Assembly (NCBI RefSeq): GCF_004210375.1 | Contig: NC_134830.1 | Location: 61,747,576-61,811,575 of the forward strand | DNA length: 64,000 nucleotides | Direction: 5' to 3' | Origin: Tachypleus tridentatus | Lineage: Eukaryota > Arthropoda > Merostomata > Xiphosura > Limulidae | Shown here: piece after piece, positions 45,706-59,600 of the stretch | Layout of the letters: each line of letters starts with the position of its first letter | Numbering within the stretch: the stretch's first letter is position 1 | Program-made: the position numbers and the translations under genes | The notes under the pieces: model-generated | Told to the model about the DNA's origin: nothing | Seen by the model: only the letters and a program-made list of their open reading frames with translations | Database searches by the model: none

Positions 45706-45812
45706 TACCTCCCAGTGGCATAAAGATATATCTTACAACGCTGGAATCCGGGTTTAAATACCTGTAGTTCGCAGAACACAGATAGCCCATTGTGTAGCTT
45801 TGCGATATACGT
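45706..45812 (+). repeat. SINE family C, plus
   Basis: CTCCCAGTGGCATAAAGATA head, TTACAACGCTGGAATCCGGG arm, CCCATTGTGTAGCTTTGCG tail. Confidence 0.72.
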
Positions 45813-47430
45813 GGAAACGTTGCAAGTATTTATTAAAATTGTCGGTTTGTTCTTCATCCAGTTCGTTGTCTTTTGATTTGACACTAGAAAATGTATTTGC
45901 CTCTATTGTATATTTTTCTACCATGTTTGCAGTATTTTATATATCTCCACTGCTTATATTCTTATTACTGTCATATTGGTTTACCATTTGTAAGAAATTC
46001 ACAAATACCAACTTTGATCGAAACAAAAACATAGTGAAATTGTGTGTATTAATTTGTCTTTAGAAAAAAAATTAAATATGGTTAAAAAAACTTCTCTTTT
46101 AAAGTAAGTTCATAGAAGTCGTCATACAGAATTATTTAAAATAAACCATAACTACAAAATTCTTAAAACTAAGAAACGAACAGTAAATGACCTCAGTTTC
46201 TCTTGTTGGTTTTTTTCCCAAAGCATATTTTCTTCTAATAATAGATATAGTACAAAAAACTGGTTATTTTCCAAAAAGTTTTGAAGTGAACATCTTATAA
46301 CACCAATGATTTTTTTTATAATGAAATATTTTTACTTTAAAGTTAAAAAGTTTTATTCTCAAAATAATCGGGGACGAAATTTTCTAAAATAACGCATGTT
46401 TTATAAAACTGTAAACCTTTACTGTAAGTAAGTTAAGACTTACCCAACCATATGTAATATTTTATAGTTGCTGATTAAGTTAAAACTACGTGCTCGGATA
46501 GAGAAAAGAAAAGCACACAATTTTTAAATATACATAGATTTTATCTACAAACTCGATACATGATATAATTAAACTGCATTTGTATAACGTTCAATAGACA
46601 AGAATGTTTTTCCTCGCTAGCGTTACGTGTAATTTAACATTTATTATAAAACGGAATGTTCAGTTAAAGAAATTTCTTACTCAACTAAGTGGTTAAGACC
46701 ACTTAATTTCACTGACCAAAAATATCACTTTACAATATATACATTGCAACACTGTTGCAATTTCTTTATATGGATCTCATACAAAACTGAAATGTATAAA
46801 TTGACCAACTTTTTTGTTTTTTACAAAACTCTCTTAGTGGCCGTATTTCAACCAAACTATTTTAGTGTACTAAACAGTACAATCGTAAGGATAAGCAAAT
46901 AAACTCACGTTTTAAAACTCTTATCATTCGATAATTCGCATTGCTGTAAACATTAAAGTGTTTACGAAGTATTCATAATGACACATCTTGACAAACAAAA
47001 TTCAGTACTTAAGCATCAATTTCCTGCCAAGATTATTTAACAGAACTAATAGAACCCTATCTCGATAATACTCTGGTGTTAGTTTACTGTTAAAATTACA
47101 TAAAAATGCCAGAATAATGTTATCACAGAAAATACTACTTTTCATGTCAACCAATATTATACGTAGCTGGTTTAATGAATTAGCAAATAATCTATTAGTT
47201 TTCGCACTTATGCTCTATATTATATATATATATATAGCCACTTTTAATATGCTTGAAAACTTATCTGTCTTCTTTATTATACAGACCAGTTTTGCAAAGT
47301 TTTAGCTTATCTTCGTGTTTCGTATGTCACAACTGTGCATTTGAACTTTATGAAGAACGATAAAAATCGATACTTTTCACCCTATACTCTTCAACATCCG
47401 GGGATTTTGATGTATGCGCATATTATTCTA
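45813..47430. other. AT-rich non-coding, nothing recognised
   Basis: Frames near 45800 and 47117 are hydrophobic, AT-driven and unrecognised; (TA)n at about 47219-47236. Confidence 0.45.
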
Positions 47431-47434
47431 AAAC

Positions 47435-47445
47435 TATATAAAAAG
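47435..47445 (+). promoter_or_regulatory. TATA-box candidate
   Basis: TATATAAAAAG, 66 bases before an ATG at 47511 that opens about 46 codons of unrecognised sequence (starts MMNNPIATLISLDLGESLLQ). Context only; no partner gene identified. Confidence 0.2.
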
Positions 47446-48085
47446 AGGATGAGATCTCGTCTTCTTCTCTGCATCTATAAAATTAATACAACCCAAAACA
47501 CATCACCTTTATGATGAATAATCCAATAGCCACTTTGATTTCTTTAGATCTCGGTGAAAGTTTGTTACAGAGATCAACGGGTGATCAAAAAAAAAAAAAA
47601 ATTCAAACAATAACAGTGAGCAAACCAAGTTTGGTACAGAAATGGATATAATAGAAACAATTTTATTAGCTTGTTCCTCCGCTTATTTTATAAATTTTAA
47701 TTGAAATTCCTCACTACCTTAGAGCATTATTGTAGATAGGCGCAACAAGATAAAGATTAAACCACTAGATATTTATTATTAAATAAGAATTCGATAATTG
47801 CAGTATATCGAAAGCAACTGAACGCTTAAAAGAGACAAACATAACACTTACATTTTTCAACATTATCACCTCAAAGCGACTGTTTAACGAAAATATCCCT
47901 TTATTGTGTTGATGATCAGAAACGTTTTTGATCTTAGTTTTTTTGGAAAGTATAGGTTTGGTCGTCATTTTCACACTTCACTCAGTTCGACTAGCTTTCA
48001 ACGATTCGACAAGACAAACATCATTAGCTCTTCACGTAACACCAACAAATACCGCTGTTTTCGCCGACATATTAAAAATAGTTTG

Positions 48086-48212
48086 TGTGTTTGGTTTTTT
48101 TAGCGCAAAGCCTCATTGAGCTATCTGCTGTGACCACTGCAGACAAATGAACCCCATATTTTAGCGCTCAAATCCACGATCTTATTGCTGACCCACCAGA
48201 ATGGGGTTGAAT
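48086..48212 (-). repeat. SINE family B-like, minus
   Basis: GCAAAGCCTCATTGAGCTAT, AATGAACCCCATATTTTAGC, ATTGCTGACCCACC. Confidence 0.55.
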
Positions 48213-49014
48213 TGACTTTTAGTCTTCGAAAACAAAATAGCATTAGTAATCTAAAACCCCTAGGCCTAATATGTTATTGGTACTTTACTGATGTTCAAGT
48301 TATATGACTACAGTAATGTCAACCAGTACTAGATTAAGCTACCATGTATAAGGAATACCGCTTAGTTAGCGACAAAACGATGTGATACCATCGCTGTAGC
48401 ACAAGGAAAACATGCAATTATAACGTATAGCACACCTAAAACTAACATTTCCTATATCCTCCATACGTCATAGACTAGATCTTTGACTATTCGGGGTTAA
48501 TAATAAATCAATAACAACTATTTCAATCTTCATATGGAAACATAAATTAGTCTTGGAAAAAAAAATATTTAATTTCACTCCAATATAAAACTTTTATTCT
48601 AGTGTTACAACATCCTCGTTTGTAACGTTTGGAGAAAAAATTATATTGTGACTTTAACAACTTTGTGGTAGGAAGCTGATGATATTTTTTTAGACGTGGT
48701 TAAATTCGAAGTAAATATCTAGGAAGATTAAATCTAGTCTGTTTGTCTTCTATTCAACACAATCGATGGAAATTTCACTGAGAAAATTATGCACGTTATA
48801 TCCTATTGGAACAATCTCGGAACAAAATGAACTCACAAAACATGTCTTCTACTAGGAAGGTTTTCGGTTTTGACTTCAATCAAGTAAGAAATCTATTCCA
48901 GCGCTCACAACGTTAACTTTGATAATTAGAGATTAGATCTACTGAAAAGTATGTTACACAGTTTTTTGTTTTTTTTTAGTATTACTAGCAGGTAAAAATC
49001 ACATGTTCATTATA
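48213..49014. other. AT-rich non-coding, nothing recognised
   Basis: No supported feature. Confidence 0.45.
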
Positions 49015-49665
49015 CTATTTGTCACGTGCTAATAAACATGTATCTCAGTATGATCTGTTATACCTTAGTAAACTTTACAATGTAGCATTTGTCAACCTCT
49101 TGTAAATAAATGTTGCTTTGTAATATCTATCACAGGTTAGTATATATTACAATATAATATATTGTAATATATAGATCGATGAAAGTTACATTACAATGTC
49201 TGACATATATTAATAAAAGTTGCATTATAACATCTGTTATAGATCAGTGAAAGTTACATTGTAATAAATGTCACAGTCCAGTGAAAGTTACAATGTAATA
49301 TATGTCAGTTAAAAAAAAAAAACTATACTGTGATATTTGTTATGGACCAATGAACGTTTGAAAGTGTAATTAATACCTATCATAGGTTAGTAATATAATA
49401 TTATAGCATCAACGAAACGGTTACACTCTCATAGGTTATTAAGTTACATTGTAATAGCTGTAATAGGTTAGTAACTAGTATACAAAATGTGTCTTATGGT
49501 TTAGTTGGTGTAATAGTGATGTTGTAATATTTGGTCTAAGTTATTTAGATGGTGAAAATTTAGGATTCCTCACAGGTTAATAAAAGTTACATTGCAGTAT
49601 TTGTTATGGTTAATAAAAATTTTACGACGTAACTCTTGCCATATACTAGTAAAAGTTTCATTTTG
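49015..49665. repeat. Degenerate short-period repeat
   Basis: GTTACATTxTAATAxxTGTxA and CAGGTTAGTAAAAGTTACAT variants recur about every 38-45 bp at least ten times. Strongly diverged. Confidence 0.6.
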
Positions 49666-50519
49666 GTTTAATTGCAAACATTTTCTTTAGCTGCAGATAA
49701 TACCATAAAACTAATTGCAGATATGAAACTAAACAAATAATGAATTGGATGTCTTAATACAAAAAAACAGTTTCATTTTTCTAAACACTATAAAATCCAG
49801 TAAAAAAGTACGACAGGAATATTTTGTGGTATTTCAAGAACTGAGTATTTGTAGAAATACTAAGAAACACGGTACAAGTCAATAATTAGAACTGATAATC
49901 TAGTCAGTTTTAAATAATATTATCAAACTACTTATTTATTAGAACTTGTATAAAGTATCATTACTAATAGAATAAGTCAAATAAAGAAATAACTTTTAGT
50001 CACTGAATAACAACGATAAATCTTTGCTTACAATTAGTTAGACTTGTACTACATGACCAACTATTCAATCGTACGCTGTTGATCAGAAATAATGGATAAC
50101 TTACTATACATCTGATTTGATTGTCTTTTCACGTTTAAAGAAATAAAACCGGTATACAACATGAAATTCCGGGTGAAATATTATACAGCTAGTTTTAACG
50201 TCTAGTTTGAAACTACCTGAACATGAACATTACTGTGTTCTATAATATTCAACACCAAAGCGCACTTAGAGCTAGGTTTCAATTATTTATAAGATATAAC
50301 AAAGTATTTTGATGAAGTTCAGCAATAAACACAAACATAACAAAAACATAATATAAAACGCAAAAACATCGAGGGAAAATGTTTACATAATGTACAGATA
50401 CCATTTGATAACTAATTTGAAGTCTACATATCTTGTGTTGTTTCTACCATTATGTTTTTTATCACATTAAAGTCCTCTTCATTGCTCAGCATGTTGTATC
50501 TAAACACTTGTTCGTGAGC
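49666..50519. other. AT-rich non-coding 3' of the Epac gene
   Basis: No supported feature. Confidence 0.4.
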
Positions 50520-50525
50520 TTTATT
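50520..50525 (-). terminator. Candidate poly(A) signal for the Epac gene
   Basis: AATAAA on the minus strand 30 bases past the stop codon. This is close for a 3'UTR, so a more distal signal may be used. Confidence 0.35.
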
Positions 50526-50555
50526 TACGTTACACTTCGAGCTTCAGAGCTGTCA

Positions 50556-50631
50556 TCAACAAGGCCGTCTGGGTTCTAGGGTATTAGACAGTTGAGTCAG
50601 ACGGCGTTGATTGTCGATAACTTTTATATTT
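50556..50631 (-). CDS. Epac terminal coding exon (76 bp)
   Basis: Acceptor TTTTGTTTTCAG. Encodes one base plus [20 protein letters not shown], Arg-Arg-Pro-Cys and TGA at 50558-50556. It is separated from exon e by a 5-kb intron filled with SINEs. Confidence 0.9.
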
Positions 50632-53600
50632 CTGAAAACAAAACAAAAACAGTTCTCGTGTTTATAAAAGGTATCGACCTTAATTTCTTGAAACAAGATA
50701 AGACTGATTAATCCATTTTATTTACACTTTACATTAGAAAAAGATTCGCATAGAAATAAAACAAAGTAAAAACTTTCCGTGTTCGTTAATTCTAAGAAAA
50801 CAAAGTTACAGAAAGTTTTATATTTATGAGCAGATCTGCTGATATATGTATCAGCTCAAACTTATGATGATAGATGGAGCCCTTTATGTCATCGTTTATG
50901 ATAAAATGGAAGTTCAAACATAAGTACGTGCTTCTTTGTTTTTATTATAAATAACCATTTAAAATAAACATGCAGTCCTCCAAGCAACTGAAGGAATCTA
51001 GGGTTTACTGCATCACCAGAAATTCACTTTTGAAAGGTAACTGCTTATTTCACGAAGATACATCACTAAACATACAAGAAAGGAAACAATGCAGATAACT
51101 GTCATATGAAGCCATACGTTACACTGGGAATATAGCTCATCTTACTTAACTCCTTCCTGCTGCTCATTTTACTGGGAGTGAATAGAACAGTACTGGATAG
51201 TTGGTGCAAATATTATCTCTTGAACCTCTTTATTACTCAGCGCTAACCAGAGTTTATTGCACAATGTTTAATCACCAGCATTAGGGATTTCCAATCAGGC
51301 AGTAACTTTATTCAAAACTCCCAATTTTTGATTCTTCTATTTCCAGAATTGGCAGTTCCCCTATCATTGTATCTTAATCTAGAACGCTTTTCCTTCTTCT
51401 ATAGATCCTGGTTTTGTCATTTCTTCAGATAATCCTGTATTTCGGTTATCAAACCTAATCTTTTTCTTTTTTTAACAAAACCGTAAGGCAACAACAAATA
51501 CATCTAATTGTCTTGAAGTCATTCCTTAACATGTTCTGTACTTAATGAATTCTGCTTCACAGGCTAAAAGCACCATTGATTTTAGTATCAGTAAGTGAGG
51601 AACCGAAAACACAGTAAATATCCATCTGTAGGCATCGCTAAAGGCTCGTGTCTATGGCTACTATGGCTTGCATTTAATTACTGCTATTCTCAGTGAAGAA
51701 ATAAGAAATATGTATCATCAAAACCAAAATCAGTCGTATCCTGGTTATTTACAAATAGCTTCTGAGCAAGCAACCTAGTAGGATACGGATTTAAAGCTTT
51801 TTTTTTGGAATTTGTTGGAGCTAAAGATATTGTGACAAAAGTTATTCTAAAGGACGTTTTTGATACCAATGGTTGTTTATGTAAATGAGGTTACATAACC
51901 GACATGCAGCATGATAGTTTGACTAAAAGGAAGGCAGCTAGTTATCACCGTCCACCGCCAACTTTTGGGCTACTCTTTTATGAACGAATAGTGGGATTGA
52001 CCGTCACATTATATACCCCCACGGCTGGGAGGGCGAGCATGTTTGTTGTGACGGGGATTCGGATTCGAACCCTCGACCTTCAGAATACTAGTCGAGCGTC
52101 CAAATCACCCAGCCTTGTACGTCCAGTACTAGTGATCGTGATATACAACCGTTCTCTTAGCTCCCTCAGTGCTTTCTGGTTATGTCGCACATCAACTCTT
52201 TGAACTTTGGTCACAACTTCTCTCAACCTTTTTTCTCTAATTTCCAGCAATTGAAAGAGACGTAAATTCTTTCTTACAGCTTTTTAGCAACTGGGTGAGC
52301 TTAGCATTCAGTTTGTTTACTTCGTCGTCGAATTCATCCGGGAATTTATTTCCTAAACGTCTTCATTGCTAAAGGAACTTAAGAGCCCTCTATTAAATTG
52401 TTGACTTCGTATCCAAATGCATTAGATACTTTTTCTACGTATACCTACTCTTCTATGCACCCGACTAACAAAGACAAGGCCCAGCATGACCAGCTTGTTA
52501 GGACGCTTGATTCGTAATCTGAGGAGCGCGGGTTCGAATCCCCATCACATCAAACACACTCTCCCTTTCAGCGGTGGGGGCGTTATAATGTGACGGTCAA
52601 TCCCACTATTCGTTGTTTAAAGAGTAGCCCAAGAGTTGGCGGTGGGTGGTGATGACTAGCTGCCTTCCCTCTAGTCTTATACTGCTAAATTAGGGACAGC
52701 TAGCACAGATAGCCCTCGAATAGCTTTGTGCGAAATTCAAAAACAAAAAACAAACCTAATAGAAATTGCCTTTGGTTATAATCATTTTCAGATAATGCTG
52801 CAAAGTTGTTGAAACCAAGACCATATAATAACTATAATAGGTGTATTTCATTGTGACACATATCATATCATGTTATATATGGCACCCAGAAAACTGTTTC
52901 GTACAACACCAACTTCTAAACTGTATTTTAATATATCTCAGTCCAGAAAATGGACGTTCACATTGTTTTTGCCAACTATATCACACTGTTCTCTTATTAC
53001 TACATAACAAACATCTGTTGTGGAAAATACTTGTTAAATGATATCTATAGTTTAATAACTTTTAGATAAAGGGGAGGGCCCAGGTTAATGCACGTCCTTT
53101 GCTTAAGTGGATAGTCTTCCATTCTTCAACTTTATAGTTTCTGTTCTTGTAATGGGTCAGTCCATATCTAAATCACATGATCTCTCCTGTAAGCAATTTC
53201 CCTACTACTACTTTCTCTGCATGTGCACTATGTCTGGATTATTGAATTTACACAAAACTGCAAAGTATAGCGTTGTATTCAAAACTCTGTTAGATGTGAC
53301 AAATTTGGTTTTTTAAAAGAGTCTTTGTTTGATTTCATAACACTTCTGTGAATACTTCATTATCAGTATAGCTCAAACAACATAAGCTAGAGCTTTGTCT
53401 CTCTTGCTTTCCAGTGATCCTTATGATTCTTTATAACGTCCAAAACTTTCCTCCACCTGAAGTTTTGGAAGACAAAGTCCTCATGAAGATTAGAGTTCAC
53501 TCTTTTTACCATCCACGTGGATAACTCATCTTCAAATTACACTTTTTACTCCACAGAGAGTCATTTTCAAATTAGGTGATCACGTTGTTTTTCCTATAGC

Positions 53601-56600
53601 TAGTGTGGTAAAGCACAGCTTTGGAAGTTATTACAATGGTATAACACGATTTTCTGTTGTTGTGTACAACTTACAATACACTCAAGTTCATTACCGATGC
53701 GGGCATGTTCCGCGTCGACAAGCCTAAGGTGCATAAAATCCGTGCTCAGTTTGATAGGAAATGTGAAATCTCATGTTTCCAAAAAGTATTTTCGACTATC
53801 AAAGAGCAATCGACGTCTTACAGACCACACGACAGCTTCGCCGAGAGTCCTCATCGACTTCCACCCAACCGCCACCCACGACGTGGCGTCCTTACCCACA
53901 AAATTGTCCGAGGGGTTTGAGGCCACTATTGGTAGACGGCGAGCGTCACTAATCGAAATTCCGACTTACTAAGTATCGGACGTCGAACCGACGGACTCGC
54001 CGCCAACTTTCCGGACACTTGCGGCAATGTCCTCCGCTCACCTGGTTAAACCTCAAATCTAATCCATTTTCGTTGTATTTCTGATATGGTGGCGCATTTT
54101 AGGCCTTTGATGATGTATTATTAAAACGAGCGAACCCAGAAACCTGCTATTATGGCCAATAAATTGCGATAATAAATTTATCTGTAAAACAGGTTTCAAT
54201 AAACATTAAACCAATAAACTCAGAAAAAAATTGAAATCTAGACAGAATTGTTGTAATATAACTTTTTTGAATTAGCAGAACTAAATTTATTTAATCGTAA
54301 ATATAAAACATATACTGCGAGACAAAAATAAATTCAAAAATAATGAATAATTTATTAATATAAACAATACCTGGCAGAGATCAAAGGTTTAACTTGTATT
54401 AGCAATTTGTGCACTAATAAAACCCCTTGAGCGTTGGCTTGTTATGTTTGACTTTTTCATTCTTTTAAGGTATACAAATGCTACTTAAGAGAAATTCAGT
54501 CAAAACTTACAACTTTAAAGCTTATTTCTTTATATTGGTAATACTTTAATTTCTTTTTGGACATGAATGGATGAATTGGAAATAATATTAGATCGTATCT
54601 GCATACAATTTGCTAGAGAATTGTCAGGAAGGAAGACGCTAACACACGAGCAAGTATGTTAAGTGAGAGAACATTTAAACAGCCTTACAGTTAAGAGAAT
54701 TTTTATAACGGTCACGAACTCAAACTATTTATTCTTGAGTTATAATTAAACTCAATATAACCTAATATAATCTCAGTATCTGCTTACCTTACGTCAGTAA
54801 ATCCTACTTTTGTATCAAAATAAAGGTTTTTATATTTTTTAATTTCGCGCAAAGCTACACAATATAATTTGGTGATGAGACTTTGTTTGTTTTGGAATTT
54901 CGCACAAAGCTACTCGAGGGCTATCTGTGCTAGCCGTCCCTAATTTAGCAGTGTAAGACTAGAGGGAAGGCAGCTAGTCATCACCACCCACCGCCAACTC
55001 TTGGGCTACTCTTTTGCCAACGAAAAGTGGGATTGACCGTCACATTATACACCCCCACGGCTGGGAGGGCGAGCATGTTTAGCGCGACGCGGGCGCGAAC
55101 CCGCGACCCTCGGATTACGAGTCGCACGCCTTACGCGCTTGGCCATGCCAGGCCAGGTGATGAGACAGTAATGTCTCTGTCAGTACACGCGTTTCAAAGT
55201 TAACACCAATCAGTTAAGCGATTGGTCTGGTTTGCTTTGAATTTCGCACAAAGCTACACGAGGACTATCTGCGATAGCCGACCCTAATTTAGCAGTGTAA
55301 GACTAGAGGGAAGGCAACTAGTCATCATCACCCACCGCCAACTCTTGGGCTGCTCTTTCACCAACGAGTAATGGGATTGACCGAAGCATAAAAACGCCCC
55401 CACAGCTGAAAGAACGAGCATGTTTGGTATGACAAGGATTCGAACCCGCGACCCTCGGATTACGAGTCGATGCCTTAACCACCTGGCCATGCCGGGCCAA
55501 AAGAGTTTATACGAAAAATATCTTATTCTCACTTGCAAGGTCTGATAATACAAGTGTATATTTGCCTGATATATTCTCTTACTTCTGATAATACAAGTGT
55601 ATATTTACCTGATGTATTCTCTTACTTCTTGCTGGACTTTACTTATTGGTGGAGGGTCAAGAGCTGAAAATAAAATGTAGTGTCCATTATATGCCTGCTT
55701 ATAGCTATTCTAAATAAAAAACAAAGTTATGTACGTTATAATAATTAAAATAAAAGATTATTTTTCAGTTAATTATGTATCTTTCACACCACTTTTGTTA
55801 AGAATTATTCTCGTTTATTTTTCACTTACTAGAGATAATTTTTTCTTAAATACTGAGATCTTTACTTCTACTAGAAAGTAATAATATATAATATATATAT
55901 TTAATCGTAAAAGCTGTAAGAAATAAAAAGTATAGTTTGAGGATCTAGTCTGAAAGTTACAGCATATTGTGAAGAAATCAGGATCTAGTCTCAAGGTTAC
56001 AGCATATTGTGAAGAAATCAGGATCTAGTCTGAAAGTTACAGCATATTGTGAAGAAATTAGGATCTAGTCTGAAAGTTACAGCATATTGTGAAGAAATTA
56101 GGATTTAATCTGAATCAGTAAAAATAATTGCACCCAGGTCAAGTTAACAAACGTACAGGTCAGTCTGAACCTTCAAACTATTAAAAACGGAAAGGTAAAG
56201 ATCATAAAATGTCGAGAATGAGATATATATAACCCTGAGTGCAACTGACGCCGCGTGAAGTCACTTAGGGGAGTCAGGGGCATGATTCCCCAGAAAATCG
56301 TGGAAAAAGAAGGCACAGTTTTGTGCATTATGATGAATTTTGAACAGAAATTGGTATGAAATACCTTAAAAAATTCAGGAACTTCACGAATAAACGGTTT
56401 TCTGGCTCCAACATGCCCGATTGCTTTTGCATGAGAATTTAATACTTATGCGCGAGATTAAGGCCAACTGCGCGAGTTTCGCGTTTAACACGCGAGACTT
56501 TGAATATCTGAAAAGAAACGCCAATAAGACTAACTACCAATTTTGACATACACACACGCATATACTTTTACCAATAGAAAGAGAAAAATATATGCGAAGG

Positions 56601-59600
56601 CAGAAATGTTTAAAATACATGTAACCTGGAACACAATAATGAATGCAGATAGACAGATAAATAGGCAGACTTAAAAGTATTTTGTCCATAAAACGAACAA
56701 CCCTCATCTCCAAGAAAACGTATCAATATTTTGGTTTCGTATCTTTATCAAAGCTTGGCTATAGCTGGAAAGAAGACACGTGGCACATGATCGTACGACG
56801 TTTGTTACAATATAAAATAAAGTGGGCGTTCAACTTAAATACGAGTATTGTTAGAAAACAAGAACAAACAGAAATAGTAATATTACGTTAAAACAAAATA
56901 ATGCCACATATAAAAACTCAGAACTGTTCTATCCAAGGAAGATCTTATACGGTTGGCCGTTTAATTGTTATAAAAAACCTATGTTAAACCTTTTTTATCT
57001 GCAAATAAACAAAACACGTCATATCCAAAGGACTTCATCGTATAGAAAAAGGCCTTAATGAATACAGGGCTGCTTCAATGAAGGTCTTATATAAGCTGCG
57101 AGTGACACGAAAAGGAAACTTAATTGAACAATCTAATCTCCTTCAGCCTTACTCTCGCTAGTTTAATTACAACATTCTGTGTTTCTTATACACACACACA
57201 CACACACGTAGAGGATTATGAATGACAAGACTGACATTTCTGGTCAAATTAAACACGTACTTTGATCAAATGGAACTTAGGACACCAAATATCTCATGAA
57301 ATAGAAGATTGAAACCATGCGGAACATTTACAAATGATTTATAAATTATATATACATCAAGAGATTCAGAGAAGACACTATAAATTCAAGACAAAATATT
57401 TTATATCAAATTATTTCATGGCAGCATCAGTAATGGTTTAGGAGATTGAGTCAGTATTCAAGTTAGAATATTCATAGCACTTTGTAACGGATTTACGAAA
57501 CTTAAAGTTTAAACACGAAACTATTTTTTTTATAACTGATTATAAAAGAAACCCCTATCCTGCCTAACACTACTGTTACTCTATACACTTTCTTCTGTGA
57601 TCAATTCAGCCGACGATCATCAAACAAGAAACTCTCAAAGACAGGAATACTAAACTATAAACAGCAGTCTTTCTCTTAGGTATAAATAAAGTAGCACCTT
57701 ACCTAAAACTTGACTTCTACAATATCTCAGTGAACGCAACGTCTGTGCAATCATGTGCTACACAAAACAGAACAAACAACAATTTAGTACAAATATAACA
57801 TATAACATATGAAAATATATTAACACAAGTGACAGACTCACTAGACGTTTTAAACAACTTAAGTATTATAAGTATTTTATACTTATTTCTCTGTGTGTTT
57901 TTTTCTTAGTTCTTAGTTCAATATTAAATTGTTGTGGAGATAGAAATGAAAGATGTTATGATTATATTCACAGTTGTATGAAAGAGTAAAGTATCGTATT
58001 AAGATGGAAAATAATACGTATATTTTTAACTAATGGAAAAAGTATCACAGTTTACATAAGAGAGAACGTTTTTACTTCTCAAAAATATCATATCTACCTT
58101 TAAATGAAATTCCATTGGTTAGTATGACAATAAACGATCGTGTTTTTACAATAAAAAAAAGGTTATTTAGACCAGTGGAAATATATTGTTGTTAGCCAGT
58201 AGGATCTATTTACACTAGAGGTAACACGTGCGTAACAATTAAGACTGAATACAGTGTTGTCGGTAGTAACACATATGTATAATTAGTATACGAATGTAGC
58301 AACTCAACTAACGCCATCATATTATAACATAGCCCCCACCGCTAGTACAGTGGTAAGTCTCCGGATTTACAACACTAAAATCAGGGGTTCGATTCCCCTC
58401 GGTGGGCTCAGCAGATAGCCCGATGTGGCTTTGCTATAAGAAAACACACACATTATAACATATAATGAGTAAGTTGAGTTCACACTATCTTTGATCATGA
58501 ACCGGTTATTCCATTAAATTAATATTAGATCATAATTCATAAGAATACGTTTCGCATTTACAAAAGTAAACGAGATGTTTCTTTTATATAGATTATACTA
58601 AAAACAGGTCATGGTCTAACTTTTTATTCAATAAAGATTCGAAGTTAATAAAAAATCACCATTTTTTCAAAATTGACGAGTCCTTCTAAATAGGTTTTGT
58701 TGCCTTCGTGTGAAAAAGTCATATCTTTGAGAAGTAAAGGCATGAAAGGTATTATAGGTGGCGCCAACTTCGCAACAATAATCCTGTAGCGTCGATGATT
58801 TCGTGAAGGATCAATCAAAGCTTCGAAATCTGCGTATAATTTTCTCAGCTTCCCGGGTAGCCTTTCCCAAGTTTGGGACATTCGACTTACTGCGACGTTA
58901 CTTAGCCCCATCACGATGGCAAAAAAGGCATTAAGATTCTGGTAGTCTCGGCAACTGTAATATATCAGAAACTCGTACGTGTAATGTAGCAAAATCTCTA
59001 GAAAACAACATGAACGTATTATCAAACAAGCTAATAACCCTTAAAATAACCAATAACTGTAAAATAATATTTGAATATGACTCAAAATAAATATCAGAGG
59101 AATATCCAACAAGTTAATGAACATTAAAGTAACCAATGATTGCAACAAGTCAACAATCGAAACAAAATTAGAATGTTGAATCATTATCCATAAAATCGAA
59201 CAAATTGTTCTACATTCAACTTTTTATTATAAAACGATTTTACCAAGATATTTGAATATTTGAAGCACTTAACCTGCCACATTGTAGTAAAATTATTTTT
59301 GTGGAAACTGAAAGATATTATTGGACAATAAACAGAAAAACAGACATTATGAGTATCTCAGAAATGCCATTGTAAATCGCCTCAGCTCTCATCAGCACCC
59401 TTAGAAAGTTGAATAACTTCAAACATTACTATAGAGGTTTTTATATAAAAAATAAAATAAGTATTCTCGTATCGAATTTTTTCACTTCAAATAATCTCAA
59501 GGGTGTGGAATTAAATATCCACTAATGTTCGATTGATAAAGTTCATTTCTTCTACCAGTTTGTTTGTTTGTTTTTTTAATTTCGCACAAAGCTACACGAG

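Noticed and set aside
45427-45884. Several overlapping frames right of the Tc1 transposase
   Set aside because: Lie in the Tc1 right inverted repeat or the adjacent SINE C, not in a gene.
51904-52203. 99-codon plus-strand frame
   Set aside because: Antisense of a SINE family A copy.
58330-58401. True tRNA-Val gene
   Set aside because: The acceptor and T arm pair well, but the anticodon stem does not, and a SINE tail follows directly.
58955-59025. N-terminal 24 residues of the frame that starts at 59025
   Set aside because: Sequence before 58954 is intron; an acceptor TATTACAG marks the exon start and family similarity begins there.
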